From contig NC_081406.1 of NCBI RefSeq assembly GCF_030272615.1, forward strand, positions 214,949,497 through 215,013,496: DNA of 64,000 bases. The letters run 5' to 3'. Under the pieces are notes generated by a model that saw nothing but the letters and a program-made list of their open reading frames with translations, made no database searches and was not told the DNA's origin. Origin of the DNA: Cryptomeria japonica. Taxonomy: Eukaryota; Streptophyta; Pinopsida; Cupressales; Cupressaceae. Shown here piece after piece: positions 23,501 to 36,800 of the stretch. How positions within the stretch are numbered: position 1 is the first letter of the stretch; every line of letters starts with the position of its first letter. Position numbers and translations under genes: made by a program.

Positions 23501-24998
23501 TGTAGCTAAGAATTTGGAATTCATCAAAGCAATAGATATTAGACTAGCTCAACCACAAAAACTAGATTGCAATGATAAGAAATCCCAATACAATCAATAA
23601 AGGCATGAAGATGAAATACTAAAATAAAATGCAAACCAAAGCATGTATCTCCTTCATTGTTCCTCCATTGTCCTTCTTTCTCCTTCAAATTACTTTGTTT
23701 GTGGATCTCACCTACAAGTGTAAAATGCAAGTATGAAAGCAAGAAAGATTGACAAGATGAAAATTGTAGCATAAGGATACTAGAAGCGTGGTTTTCTCCT
23801 TTTCATTGAAGAAAATCATCCAATTTATGGACAAATTGGAGAGAGGACAAGATTAGCATGAAGAGATTTGAAAGGAAATTCAAATCAAGAATGACAAATT
23901 ATGCACAAATTATGACAAGATTGACATGCAAGATTGATTGACAAAAATTACGACAAATTATGACAAGATTAAAATGCCATTCCCATGACAAAAGGGAAGA
24001 GAGAAAATAGCCTCCATGATTGCAACAAATGGAAGCATAAACATAGGAGAAAATTAGGTGAAAAATTAGAAAAATTGAAGAAAATAGGAGAAATAGAAAT
24101 TAGGAATTAGGAGAAATTAGTAAATTGGAAAATTGAGGAAAAATATGAAATAGAAATTAGGTGAATTAATTAATAGGTTTTCATCCATTAATTAATTCAT
24201 GAAAGAGACCTAGGACTAAATAAATAGATTTATTTAACCCACCAAGAAGAAGAAAAGGATTAAATGAACAAATCATAAAACCCTAGAAATAAGAGGACAA
24301 GGAATTAGGTCAAGACAACAAGAAATTAATGTCGATTCGATCATGATTTTGATTGACAAAGGACCAATGCTGATAGATGATTGAGATTGATTGACAAATT
24401 GACCAAGATTGATAAAGAGATCAAATTGATATTTGCCAATTCATGAGGAACAATGACTAATTGATCCAAATTGACATGATTGAAAAGGACAAGGATCAAT
24501 GACAAAACGATCGCAAAATGACAAGATTGACCAGGACAAGGATCGATGATGAATCGATCGCAAAATGACAAGATTGACAAGGATGAGGATCGATGACAAA
24601 TCGATCACAAAATGACAAGATTGACAAGGACAAGGATCGATGACAAATTGATCACAAAATGACAAGATTGACAAGAGGACAAGGATCAATTACAAATCGA
24701 TCGCAAAATGACAAGATTGAAAAGAGGACAAGGATCGATGACAAATCGATTGCAAAATGACAAGATTGACAAGGATGAGGATTGACCAAAATCATGACTA
24801 GAGATTGTTATCGACAAGACCAAATTCGAAAGTGAGAAAAATGAGGAATGTAGAAGAAGGACTCGATGCTCGCAAATGATAAAGACCAAGCATGCAACAT
24901 AGAAGAAATGTTAATGCAACGCAAAAACCCTAAAATAAGGCAATGCGTAGATGTTATAGTATGACTCCGCAAGCATTGACCATTTTTAGATGTCTACA
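23501..24998. repeat. S2: solo LTR with 5-bp TSD
   Basis: A 1,498-bp insertion beginning TGTAGC and ending GTCTACA (TG...CA with TGTAG/CTACA terminal inverted repeat). It is flanked by aagac at 23496-23500 and 24999-25003. Removing it rejoins the R5 reading ...GNKT-CLISHIDESWL.... There is no coding domain. It carries a tandem repeat near its right end. The termini differ from every other LTR in the window, so it belongs to a separate family (possibly Gypsy, inferred). The ORF tail after 23500 in the upstream frame is an artefact of this insertion. Confidence 0.86.
24488..24782. repeat. ~47-bp tandem repeat in S2
   Basis: About six head-to-tail copies of a unit starting gacaagattgacaaggac and ending gatcgcaaaat. 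Some copies are 49 bp through an extra ag. The units also contain an internal palindrome-like word atcgat. Copies differ by a few bases, so this is an aged minisatellite inside an LTR. Confidence 0.85.
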
Positions 24999-25003
24999 AA
25001 GAC

Positions 25004-25613
25004 ATGTTTGATTTCTCATATTGATGAGAGTTGGCTATGACATAAGAGGTTGTGTCATGTTAATTTTTATTATATTGTTAAGATGAGTTCAACTAAGGAA
25101 GTTAGAGATATACCTAAGATTATGAAGCCTCATAATCCAGTATGTAAGGAATTTCAATTGGGTAACCAAGTTAGAAGTTATTTCAAGAGCATACATGATA
25201 AATCTAATGATGTACTTGGTTTAATTCACACTGACTTATGTGGTCTAGCAAGGACTATAAGATTTCGAGGTGATAGGTATTTCATGTTGATTATTGATTA
25301 CTATTCTAGAATGATGTGGGTGACTTTTCTAAGGGAGAAGTCTGAAGCTTTTGAGAAATTCAAGATCTTTAAAGCGAAGATTGAAATAGAAACTGGATTG
25401 AAAATCAAATGTCTAAGATCAGATCATGGTGGTGAGTTCACTTCTCATGAATTTAACAGTTATTATGAGACAAATAGAATCATGAGACAACTATCTGGAT
25501 GTGGGATTCCTTAGCAAAATGGAGTACTTGAAAGAAAGAACATAACCATTTTGGATGCAGCTAGATCTATGATGATGGAAGCCAAATTGCCTCATATCTA
25601 CATGAGAGAAGCA
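25004..25613 (+). pseudogene. R5 integrase, truncated
   Basis: Continues the pre-integrase domain after S2 (CLISHIDESWL, RLCHVNF, with the second Cys pair degraded to VCKEFQLG). It then reads IHTDLCGLARTIRFRGDRYF with the first catalytic Asp, DYYSRMMWVTFLREKSEAFE, LRSDHGGEFTSHEF with the second Asp, and LERKNITILDAARSMMME with the Glu. A stop stands at about 25512. It ends at YMREA, where element A begins at 25614. Confidence 0.87.
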
Positions 25614-26182
25614 TGTTGGCATTCTACACTCAGATGAGAATAGTTGATGTTGTCATTGATGAAAACCAACTGGTAATATGGTTCACAACTTACACCAGCA
25701 ATAAACTTTGCATACCGGCACCGACATCTACACAAAGTTCATTCATACCGGCACCCAGTCTACACCAACAAAAGATCTTACCGGCACACAAGCCAACATG
25801 GAAATTATATTGTTTTGTATTGTAATTATATTGTATAGCCAACATGATGTATTGTAAAGACTCATATATGTATGAGATCTTATAGGTCATTTTGTAAGAA
25901 AAAAAGTGTGATAGGTATGCATAGGTAATCAATACAAGTGGAATATGAGAGTGAATATCTGTATATGCATTTTGATGTAATAATTTTGATGAGAGAATAA
26001 GAGCAGAGTAGAGTGAAGAAAGGTTTATGGAAGAGGTATTTGACAGAGCTTAAACCGGTACTGAATCAAGCATTGTACATGCTATTTTGAGCAATACATT
26101 GTCATTGGATTTAATCATCCAATTTTTTCATCAGTGTGACTCCTTTTTTTGATTGAGCAGTGAGCTCTAGGCTGTTGGCCTT
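25614..26182 (+). repeat. A 5' LTR, first part
   Basis: Starts tgttggcattctac within R5 integrase and continues to the L1 target site (gcctt at 26178-26182). It shares with the C LTR the ccggcaccgac motif region and the block gcagtgagctctaggc near its end, but the first ~100 bases differ greatly. Confidence 0.83.
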
Positions 26183-26994
26183 TGTCATGCCCAAAATTTA
26201 GGGCAAAAATGGAACGATTTTTTTTTTTATAAAATACTAATTAATTAACAAGTTCGCTCACACGACAAGCGTTAATGAAATTCCCATAATTATATTCGAG
26301 CTAATTCTGAAACGAACCAAGCATCGATAATTCATTTAATTCTAATTGCGGAAAACTAACTGGTTTAAATTTATCTCCACGAGATACCTAGTCATTAAGT
26401 TTATTAAATCAATCACGCTAAAGAAATAGGAGAGGAAAATTAATTCAATCTCCAATATGACCATATAGTCTAAACAACCATTTTAAAATTTAAATGCTCT
26501 AATTAAATTAACTAGGGCAATATTAAGCATTTAACTCGCTAAATACATTTGAATTTTATAAGACCAGGGTTTATTCATAAATTTGTATATTCTTTTTTTT
26601 TTTTTTACTACCTATTAGAAACCAATTCAGAGGTATTTAAATATTTAAATCTCTATTAATTACTTACTCCAAATATAACCAGAATTATATATATATAGAG
26701 AGAGAGATATATATATTTACATATATTTATATATTTTAATTCTTCTAAAATAACTTTCGAAAATAATAAACAATATTTTCCCAACCCTAATTAGGGTTTT
26801 TTTTTTTTTCTTATAATATATTATCAACTCTAAATTATCATGTAAAATTTAATTCATTTACCCTAGCCCTACCCGAGCTAGGGCTTAATCCATTCTTTTT
26901 GCTTACCACTGAGTATTTTTAACAGGGCCGAAAACCCAAGGCGGCGACCATTTTCATTGTAGGTTCGAAGAAGGTGACAGGGAGGGCCGAGGCG

Positions 26995-27197
26995 CCACTG
27001 TGTTGGTGCACAGTGGGCGCCGTGGCACCACTGTGTGTCCACATAGTGGGTGCCGCTAGCGGCTCACACCACTGTGTGGCCACACAGTGGTGGCCGCGGC
27101 CGTCCACTATGTGTCCACATCGTGGGAGCCGAGCGGCCCGCACTGTGTGTTCACACAGTGGGCACCACACGGCCCTCACTGTGCGTACACACAGTGG
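26995..27197. repeat. Array of six GC-rich hairpins in L1 3' LTR
   Basis: Six palindromes of about 20-22 bp, pattern CACTGTGTG-N2/3-CACACAGTG, start near 26995, 27028, 27069, 27104, 27141 and 27177, so the spacing is about 33-41 bp. The third (27069-27090) is perfect. The second and fourth each have one arm mismatch in this copy. The spacers are GC-rich (gcggccg, gagcggcc). The surrounding LTR is strongly AT-rich, so the island stands out. Confidence 0.85.
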
Positions 27198-27277
27198 GGC
27201 CTGCATGGAACCCAAATTTCCCTTTTTTTTTTAATTAATTAATTTATTTATTTATTTTCAAAATATATTATATATAA

Positions 27278-27309
<32 letters not shown>

Positions 27310-27473
27310 TTATATTTATATAAATTTATACATATAGAAGTTTTAAGGGTGATTATATATAAAAATATATATATAATTTTTTAATGAGATTTACATACAA
27401 AATTTTAAACAAAATAACTATGGGAAACACATTATGTAAATCCAAAATTACATGTGCATAAATAAACATTTAA

Positions 27474-27575
<102 letters not shown>

Positions 27576-30211
27576 CTTAGGCTCTTTTATTTATTTATTC
27601 TAATTGCTGATAAAAGAAATAGAAGTAGATCTTTTGCTAAATTTTTATTCTAACACCTTTTTTTTTCTTAAAATATCTCATACTATTCTGAATAAAACAC
27701 ATTCATTGATTTTTCCACTAATAAAACAATTACTTAAAACACTCTTATTTTTTTTTTAATACTTAGAATTCTTCAGCAAAATAACTCATACTTTTCAACA
27801 AGTAGAATATAGATAATATTTATTTGAAACTAATTTTTTTCCATAATACAAAAGAAACTTTTACATGCAACTCAAAGAGGCTTTTCTTTTTCTAAAACCC
27901 AAACAGAAGTAGAAATAAAACAAGCTTTTACAACTCTAAGATATTCTGCATATTTACAGGATGTTTCTTTGCTTAGCTACAACAATAAAACTCAAGTCTA
28001 TTTTCAAGAATTACAACTTGCTTCTCTTTTCTATGAAAGAGGCATACTTCTATAGCAAATTTAAACAAATATTTGCATCTGGATTTAAGTATCTTCAACA
28101 ATAATCTTCTGTGTCTTTTCATGGTTCCTATTCTCTTTCTCCTGACTTTCCTGCATAATAGAAAACACAAATATGACCACGGAGTGCTCACCTCCCAACC
28201 TAGGCTAACTGGTAGCCACCCCCGAGCTCGGAGAACCAATTCCTAGATGGGTAACATATAGGCAAACACATAGAAGGCAATGCATACAGATTATCAGACA
28301 CACTCCCAACTTGGCTTCACAGCACCACACTTTGGTGATGATCTTTTCAAAGGGTGGTAGTGGACCAATACCCTGAGGAGAACTGCAAGTATGAAATAAA
28401 CAAGAAGCCACCTCATGGCACAATAATTATATCAAGAATCTCAACCCCTTATTCCTTATGCCCCCCAAAGGCATTCTAGCCTTGTATCCCTCCTTATGAC
28501 CCTCATTGCACAAACAGGCCATGCAGCAAGGGTCACACAAAGATCCCTTGTGATCGCTCTCAAAAGAGAGTCTCTCACTCGAGGGTTGTCACTACTACCA
28601 CCCACAAGATCCTCTTCTCTCCCAAGAGTAAGAGGTCTTGAGGAAAACTCCCAAAACACAACACAAATCATAATGCAAAAATACCAAAAGATTTTTCAAC
28701 AAAAGCATTCAAGAAACACAGATTTCTTACACCAACAAACTTCCAAACATAAGTAAGAAGAAGACATTTTAATGAATAACTGAAACCAACCTTAATCTGC
28801 CCAAAGGTATTATGATATTTGATGAAGAGTTGCCCAATCCATGAATCTTTTTCATTCTACCCTTAATCAATTTTTCTATTCCATAACATTATTTTCTTTT
28901 CAAAATTTCTCTTGTCTCCAAAAATGGAGAGTGGGTGATTACCCTACAATTCCCAAAAATCTTGCTTAAGAAGCTCATTCTCTGAGTTCTCACAAGTTTC
29001 CAAAAACCAAAAGGGAAAGAAAGCAAAAAAATGCAAAAAGGCTCCCATTCGAAAAAGAAAAATCTAAATTAGATTTAACTTCTAAATTTTCAATTTTCGC
29101 ACAATTCAAAAAAGCCAATTTTTAAAGCGTTAAAAAGATCATTATAAAGTAGAAACTTGCCTAAAATTACCCCTAACCCCTAAGTATACCTTATGGGCTT
29201 TAGGAAACCCTATTAAACTACCCCTAGGTGTTCATTTAACCCATTTTAAACCCCTCTGAAGTTTATTTTCGGGTCAAACATAAGTTGACCACCCCAAATA
29301 TTATATTTCCAAAGTATTTATGACAACACATTATTTTATTTAAGAAGAACTATAATTTAAACACTTTCCCACCAAGAGACAATATAAAACATTTAAATTT
29401 AAATCCACACATGTGTCGAGTGACACAAGTAAAACACTTTTACAAAAATAAAACATGAAATTGTCTCTTGTGGTTTTTACACAATAAATTTAAATAACAC
29501 TTAACACTCATGCAGCATATACTGTTACGAATAAAATACAACACAAACGGGGTGTTGTCTTTCCAAATAGACAAACCCTGGCTTACGAACATACATAAGT
29601 CTAGGTTTGATTCTCCGTAATTTTCCATGGTCACATGGTAAATTTCCTGCGCATCTCAATTTACACATTAGTACTTTAAAATAGCCACATATAATGTCAT
29701 TCAAAGGAATAACAATACACATCATCACTTGCATACAATTTTCATCTGCACAGATTAAATACATCTTTTATCAAGCAAATTCACATAAACTTAACCATAC
29801 ATCATAATTCTATATTCATAGTAAAGTCCTGCAATTTCAATAATGACATACCTCCTCTCAAATTTATCCTATTCTAGGATCATCTAGAGTTTTGTATCTA
29901 TAAAGCATATAAATGGAGCATCCACATTCATAAATGTTACCCAATCACAGAATCATATAAGTTCTTGATCCAGACATAGCTGACATACGTTAAATCAAGA
30001 TTATCCAATCAATGGGTCTTTTAGGATTTCAACTTCATAACACATCAAAAGTACACCACTAGGTGCGATAACTCTATAACTTGGTTCAATTATTTTTCTC
30101 ACAAACCTATCTGCCTAACACAGTCCATTCTATTGAATTATAAAGCATTTATTAATAGGTCAAACAGGGTCAACTAAGTAAATCAAAGCTTGGTTTGGGG
30201 AAGGCCTTACA

Positions 30212-30224
30212 TCCTCCTCCCCTA
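30212..30224 (-). other. L1 polypurine tract
   Basis: On the minus strand taggggaggagga lies immediately before the TGTAAGG start of the 3' LTR. It differs in sequence from the CCAAAGGGGGAGAT tract of the Copia and A/B/C elements, so L1 belongs to another lineage. Confidence 0.78.
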
Positions 30225-33200
30225 GGGTTCGACTTACTCCTGGAAGTCGCATGAGTAGAATTTCGAAGTAGGGGCATAACCTTTCCCTCCATTTCCATAA
30301 GTTACTCAAACTATAACCTTGCCTAATAGAAGGATGAAATACCAAAATCAACTTATTATTGTAATTAACTTACTATCTTCACAAGGTTAAATTCTTAGTA
30401 TTTTTTATTACAACTCCCTTTGATCTTAGGTAGGTGTTTGCAAAGCTCTATCTTTCAACGACTTACATTATTTTACCCTCCAAATCATAATCAAGGTTAC
30501 ACATAGAGAATTTTCTAGGAGTTCTACTTGTTTAGGATTTGTTTAAAAGTATTCTTATGCTACTATATTCACGTCCAAGCATGTTACTTAAGAAAACCGA
30601 CATCACACTTAACCACAATGAAGCTACTTATTCTACATTCGAGGCACCTCATTAGGGTGTTAATATAATATTTGTAAAATCATCCTAGGTGCATAATTTC
30701 TTCCTACTTTCTTAGGTGACAAGGCAAAAGCATATTTAGGTTCTTCAATCCCGCCCTTATATAGGGTAGTTTTCTACCACTAGGGATTAACATGTTTTTT
30801 TTTTTATATATTTCTAGGCTCCAAGGTTTAAGCTTTATAGGGAGCATCATTCGCAATTTTCCAACCATTAAGGTACACAACACCCCCATTCTAAGGGAGT
30901 GATAGAAATTATAAAAACTTATTTTAGATACCATCCTCGCAATCCTCTCCATACCCATGCCAAATTTACCAGTCGAAAATCATTACTTTAACAATTCATT
31001 AGGTCTAGGTCACACTATTGTTATAAATTTTCTCTTTCCAATTACTCGCAATTAATTTTACTTAGGAGGATATTCCTTCCTTTATCTTAATTTGATAAAA
31101 AAAAAACTCCTTCTTTGTTAATTCTTGTGCCTAATTTCGCTCCTTGCGGTATTCTCCCTTGACACACTATCAATGGTTCAACGAACATGATAGACATTTA
31201 CACAAATCACATCACTAGGGCTAGTTGTATCAACCATCAAAATGACCACTTGACACTTTACAAGATCAAAATACAAGTTACTTCTGCCAAGTCCAATAAA
31301 AGAAGAAAAATGCTGGCAATTGAAAAAAAAAATATTAAAACTAGAAACACGGCAAGTGCCATAGTTCATATAAAAAGAGACATAAATTTTAGTGGTCTTC
31401 TCTTCATAAACAAAATAAACCAAAAGAAAATCCTAGCCCCAGTGTCACAATATACTCTTCAAAGAAAATCAAAATTAATGTTGGATCAAACTCGAAACAA
31501 GATGACCATTCTAGCCATGCTATAGGGAGTAACCGCAACACATCACCCAAGATCATGCGTCCTGAGTGTGTTAGGAAGTGATTATTAGACTCTTGAGATT
31601 TTAGATTCTTTAAACTCCTTTATCAATTTATGAAATACATTCTTATATGCAAGAGATCACATTCTTTTTTTTTTTTTATAAATCATGTTCGATTTTTTTA
31701 CCTTCACGTGCTAACTATTTCAAGCCACACTTTTCGATATAATCCACTATCTATTTAGGGTTATTAACATCCTTAATTATATCTAGCAGGTGATTGCACT
31801 AACTCTACTATTCTCCACCCATTCCTCTTGGACTTCCATTAATTATCTTAATATGCTAAGCCCTAACTCGATGTTACGTGGTAGCTTAAAGCATCAGCAC
31901 TTTCACGTCTTATACGTAGAGTTAATAGTTTGGTAAAAAAAATGACACTAGTTTACTTGGAATCTCTTATGTTTTGAATAATGTAATCTTATAGTTTTTT
32001 ACTAGGGACATTATTTGTTTTCTTAGCACCTTATGCCAACTCTTGTATTTTCACCTCCAATATTCACTTGCCTTCCTTAGGTAGGAGCTTGTTGCCAAAA
32101 ATTACTAACACTTATGGTTAAGAGCCATTTGGGGTGGAATTATTGTCAAGTAAGATCGAAAATGGTTGACAACAATTTCAACCCACACATTTCACGACAT
32201 AACTCAAACAACTCAAAGAGTGGACTTATTCTCTTCTACTTTACTTAATCACTTTGAAATCAAGGGGGTGTGCATTCGAACAGTGGCCAACACCCATTCT
32301 TTTAATTTAAAATTTAGTAAAAAGGGAAGTTATCTCCTTCCATATTACTTATTTATATTTACTTACTAGCCAAATCCGGCATATCACACCTTCAATCTTT
32401 TTGATCTAAACAAATCATCTTACCATTCTAATATCCAGTTACCCTATTATGGTATAACATAAGGATGTCCAACAATTACCAATGTCTTAAGACTCCCATA
32501 ATTTCCAAATCCTTACCTAACCACATAATTCAGGTCCTTATCAATGTTCTCATCAAATATTTTATACTTCCAACTAATTCTCATTTAAGCTTTGGTATTG
32601 TATTACTATTATACTCTCGATCCCTAAGCCATTTCCATCTGCACGTTGCTTCGTCCATACTTAATGTCTTCGCATACTTTCACACTTGAGTGCCAAAATT
32701 TGCAAGGCTTCTTCAATTGTGCCTAGTAGTTAAACTATGTTACATATTGTCTTGTACCTAGCAACTAACCATGATTGGGTTGCACTTTCCTTCTTAGTTC
32801 TGAACGACATCTAGTTACCCATTTCTAGATCATAAAATTCTAATACTTTTACACTCCTTGCACTTCAATGGGGATCTTTTGTTCGATTCCCAAATCAACT
32901 CTCCTCTCTCTTGCATTATTTACTTTCATCAAGGTTATCTTTCCATAAAAGAATTAATTTGAGGCTTTACTTGCTTGTTTCCCCAATCATATAATCCACG
33001 GATGAACTTAGGGTTTATTGTAATTACGTGTTTTTACCTGAGAAGTTCATGCCACCTTTCTCTTTATCTAACTCATCTATAGTATTACTAGGGTTCTCTG
33101 ATCAAGGGGATTGTCATACATCAATTTAGTTCTTATCTCCAAGGTTATCCAACTCTAGCTTCACTATCATGCTACAACCATTGTCTAACAAATGTTCTTA

Positions 33201-33870
33201 ATAAGAAACCTAACATGTCCGCATTCTTAAGGTACCTAGTCATTAGGATAGGCCAATGATTCTATCTAAGCTAAGAGCTCCTTCTAACTCTTCTTCATTT
33301 ATATCTTCTATGGCGGCCTTGATCCTTTAAACCATCATAATTTTCACATGACTTAAAATTTTAATTTATCTTGTTTATGGTGCCTCCATCTAAGGTCTAA
33401 TTTATCTCGCTTGATTTGCCATGTCAAGAACATATCTCGATGGATGGCTTTCTTTTAGTTATCATTAAGAGTATTTTATTGAAAAATTAACTCCTCATAC
33501 TTGATTTGATTAGGGCAGTTATTGCGTTTTAGGTTCCAATTGAATGGTAACCTCGTAGGTACAAAAGGTCTAGTTTTTCGTTACTAGACACCGAAATTAC
33601 TTCATATGAATAAATAGTTCAATATTTCGCAACCTTAGGGGTTTTATTTAAGCCATAATTATTATGACTAATGAGTTCAAATTTCAGGGCTTTTAGTGAC
33701 CCTTGGAACCCCTTGAATTGATATATACTGATCTATCGATCCACAAGCATTTTCACTTATGTTTCACTTTGTTATTTCACAAGTTTTCACCTAGGTGATA
33801 TACTTCAAGCCATAGTTTGATTTCAACTAAGTCATGAATGTTGCCCATGTTCACCAGTGTATGAACCTAG
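30225..33870 (-). other. L1 interior, no recognisable protein
   Basis: About 3.6 kb of AT-rich sequence. The longest open frames are around 110 codons (31187-31525 plus strand) and low in recognisable motifs. I see no CCHC knuckle, DSG protease motif, YxDD box or DDE integrase motif on either strand. It is probably a non-coding packaging and replication template. Confidence 0.75.
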
Positions 33871-33883
33871 GGCTCTAATACCA
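33871..33883 (-). other. L1 primer-binding site
   Basis: Plus strand ggctctaatacca, the reverse complement of TGGTATTAGAGCC, three bases from the LTR. One base differs from the canonical initiator-Met-tRNA site. It fixes the minus orientation of L1. Confidence 0.85.
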
Positions 33884-33886
33884 AAA

Positions 33887-36800
33887 TGTCATGCCCAAAA
33901 TTTAGGGCAAAAACAGAACGATTTTTTTATTTATAAAATACTAATTAATTAACAAGTTCACTCACACAACAAGCGTTAATGAAATTCCCATAATTATATT
34001 CGAGCTAATTCTGAAACGAACCAAGTATCGATAATTCGTTTACTTCTAATTGCAGAAAACTAACTGGTTTAAATTTATCTCCACGAGATACCTAGTCATT
34101 AAGTTTATTAAATCAATCATGCTAAAGAAATAGGAGAGGAAAATTAATTCAATCTCCAATATGACCATATAGTCTAAACAACCATTTTAAAATTTAAATG
34201 CTCTAATTAAATTAACTAGGGCAATATTAAGCATTTAACTCGCTAAATACATTTGAATTTTATAAGACCAGGGTTTATTCATAAATTTGTATATTCTTTT
34301 TTTTTTTTACTACCTATTAGAAACCAATTCAGAGGTATTTAAATATTTAAATCTCTATTAATTACTTACTCCAAATATAACCAGAATTATATATATATAG
34401 AGAGAGAGATATATATATATTTACATATATTTATATATTTTAATTCTTCTAAAATAACTTTCCAAAATAATAAACAATATTTTCCCAACCCTAATTAGGG
34501 TTTTTTTTTTTTTTCTTATAATATATTATAGACTCTAAACTATCATGTAAAATTTAATTCATTTACCCTAGCCCTACCTAGGCTAGGGCTTAATCCATTC
34601 TTTTTGCTTACCACTGAGTATTTTTAACAGGGCCGAAAACCCAAGGCGGCGGCCATTTTCATTGCAGGTTCGAAAAAGGCGACAGGGAGGGCCGAGGCGC
34701 CACTGTGTGGGCGCACAGTGCACGTCGCGGCACCACTGTGTGTCCACACAGTGGGGACCGCTAGCGGCTCACACCACTGTGTGGCCACACAGTGGCGGCC
34801 GTGGCCGTCCACTATGTGTCCACATAGTGGGAGCCGAGCGGCCCGCACTGTGTGTTCACACAGTGGGCGCCACGTGGCCCTCACTGTGCGTACACACAGT
34901 GGGGCCCGCGTGGAACCCAAATTTCCCTTTTTTTTATAATTAATTAATTTATTTATTTATTTTAAAAATATATTATATATAAATATGTATATATATATAT
35001 GTATAGATATATTTATATATATATATATATTTATATTTATATAAATTTATACATATAGAAGTTTTAAGGGTGATTATATATAAAAATATATATATATTTT
35101 TTTAATGAGATTTACATACAAAATTTTAAACAAAATAACTATGGGAAACGCAATATGTAAATCCAAAATTACATGTGCATATATAAATAATTGATATATA
35201 ACTTAGGCTCTTTTGTTTATTTATTCTAAATGCTGATAAAAGAAATAGAAGTAGATCTTTTGCTAAACTTTTATTCTAACACCTTTTTTTTTCTTAAAAT
35301 ATCTCATACTATTCTGAATAAAACACATTCATTGATTTTTCCACTAATAAAACAATTACTTAAAACACTTATTTTTTTTGTAATACTTAGAATTCTTCAG
35401 CAAAATAACTCATACTTTTCAACAAGTAGAATATAGATAATATTTATTTGAAACTAATTTTTTTCCATAATACAAAAGAAGCTTTTACATGCAACTCAAA
35501 GAGGCTTTTCTTTTTCTAAAACCCAAACAGAATTAGAAATAAAACAAGCTTTTACAACTCTAAGATATTCTGCATATTTACAGGATGTTTCTTTGCTTAG
35601 CTACAACAATAAAACTCAAGTCTATTTTCAAGAATTACAACTTGCTTCTCTTTTCTATGAAAGAGGCATACTTCTATAGCAAATTTAAACAAATATTTGC
35701 ATCTGGATTTAAGTATCTTCAACAATAATCTTCTGTGTCTTTTTATGGCTCCTATTCTCTTTCTCTTGACTTTCCTGCATAATAGAAAACACAAATATGA
35801 CCACGGAGTGGTCACCTCCCAACCTAGGCTAACTGGTAGCCACCCCCGAGCTCGGAGAACCAATTCCTAGACGGGTAACATACAGGCAAACACATAGAAG
35901 GCAATGCATACAGATTATCAAACACACTCCCAACTTGGCTTCACAGCACCACACTTTGGTGATGATCTTTTCAAAGGGTGGTAGTGGACCAATACCCTGA
36001 GGAGAACTGCAAGTATGAAATAAACAAGAAGCCACCTCATGGCACAATAATTATATCAAGAATCTCAACCCCTTATTCCTTATGCACCCCAAAGGCATTC
36101 TAGCCTTATATCCCTCCTTATGACCCCCATTGCACAAACAGGCCATACAGCAAGGGTCACACAAAGATCCCTTGTGATCGCTCTCAAAAGAGAGTCTCTC
36201 ACTCGAGGGTTGTCACTGCTACCACCCACAAGATCCTCTTCTCTCCCAAGAGTAAGAGGTCTTGAGGAAAACTCCCAAAACACAACACAAATTATAATGC
36301 AAAAATACCAAAAGATTTTTCAACAAAAGCATTCAAGAAACACAGATTTCTTACACCAACAAACTTCCAAACATAGGCAAGAAGAAGACATTTTAATGAA
36401 TAACTGAAACCAACCTTAATCTGCCCAAAGGTATTATGATATTTGATGAAGAGCTGCCCAATCCACGAATCTTTTTCCTTCTACCCTTAATCAATTTTTC
36501 TATTCCATAACATTATTTTCTTTTCAAAATTTCTCATCTCCAAAAATGGAGAGTGGGTGATTACCCTACAATTCCCAAAAATCTTGCTTGAGAAGCTCAT
36601 TCTCTGAGTTCTCACAAGTTTCCAAAAACCAAAAGGGAAAGAAAGCAAAAAAATGCAAAAAGACTCCCATTCGAAAAAAAAAAATCTAAATTAGATTTAA
36701 CTTCTAAATTTTCAATTTTCGCACAACTCAAAAAAGCCAATTTTTAAAGCGTTAAAAAGATCATTATAAAGTAGAAACTTGCCTAAAATTACCCCTAACC

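Larger units (their letters stand above)
20662..25613 (+). mobile_element. R5: Ty1/copia retrotransposon, 3' half missing
   Basis: Plus-strand element with a complete 5' LTR, primer-binding site, gag-protease and the integrase up to MREA. Element A starts there (25614). S2 interrupts the pre-integrase domain with a perfect 5-bp duplication. Apart from three stops, gag-protease stays in one frame for about 500 codons, so R5 is less decayed than R1 and R3. Confidence 0.88.

Noticed and set aside
24488-24782. Regular direct repeats, CRISPR-like at first sight
   Set aside because: Units are contiguous with no unique spacers, lie inside a plant solo LTR, and there are no cas genes. It is a minisatellite.
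26919-27238. His/Cys/Val-rich open frames on both strands, also at 34624-34943
   Set aside because: They come from the hairpin array, whose repeated CACTGTGTG words encode periodic HTVG or CVHT. Both strands and several frames are open, which is a repeat effect and not a zinc-finger gene.
28205-28423. 72-codon minus-strand frame conserved in both L1 LTRs (also 35829-36047)
   Set aside because: Conservation follows from LTR duplication. No recognisable domain and no expected position for a gene.
30212-33886. Possible hidden gag-pol in the L1 interior
   Set aside because: I looked on both strands for CCHC, DSG, YxDD, DDE and chromodomain-like words and found none. The open frames are short and composition-driven.
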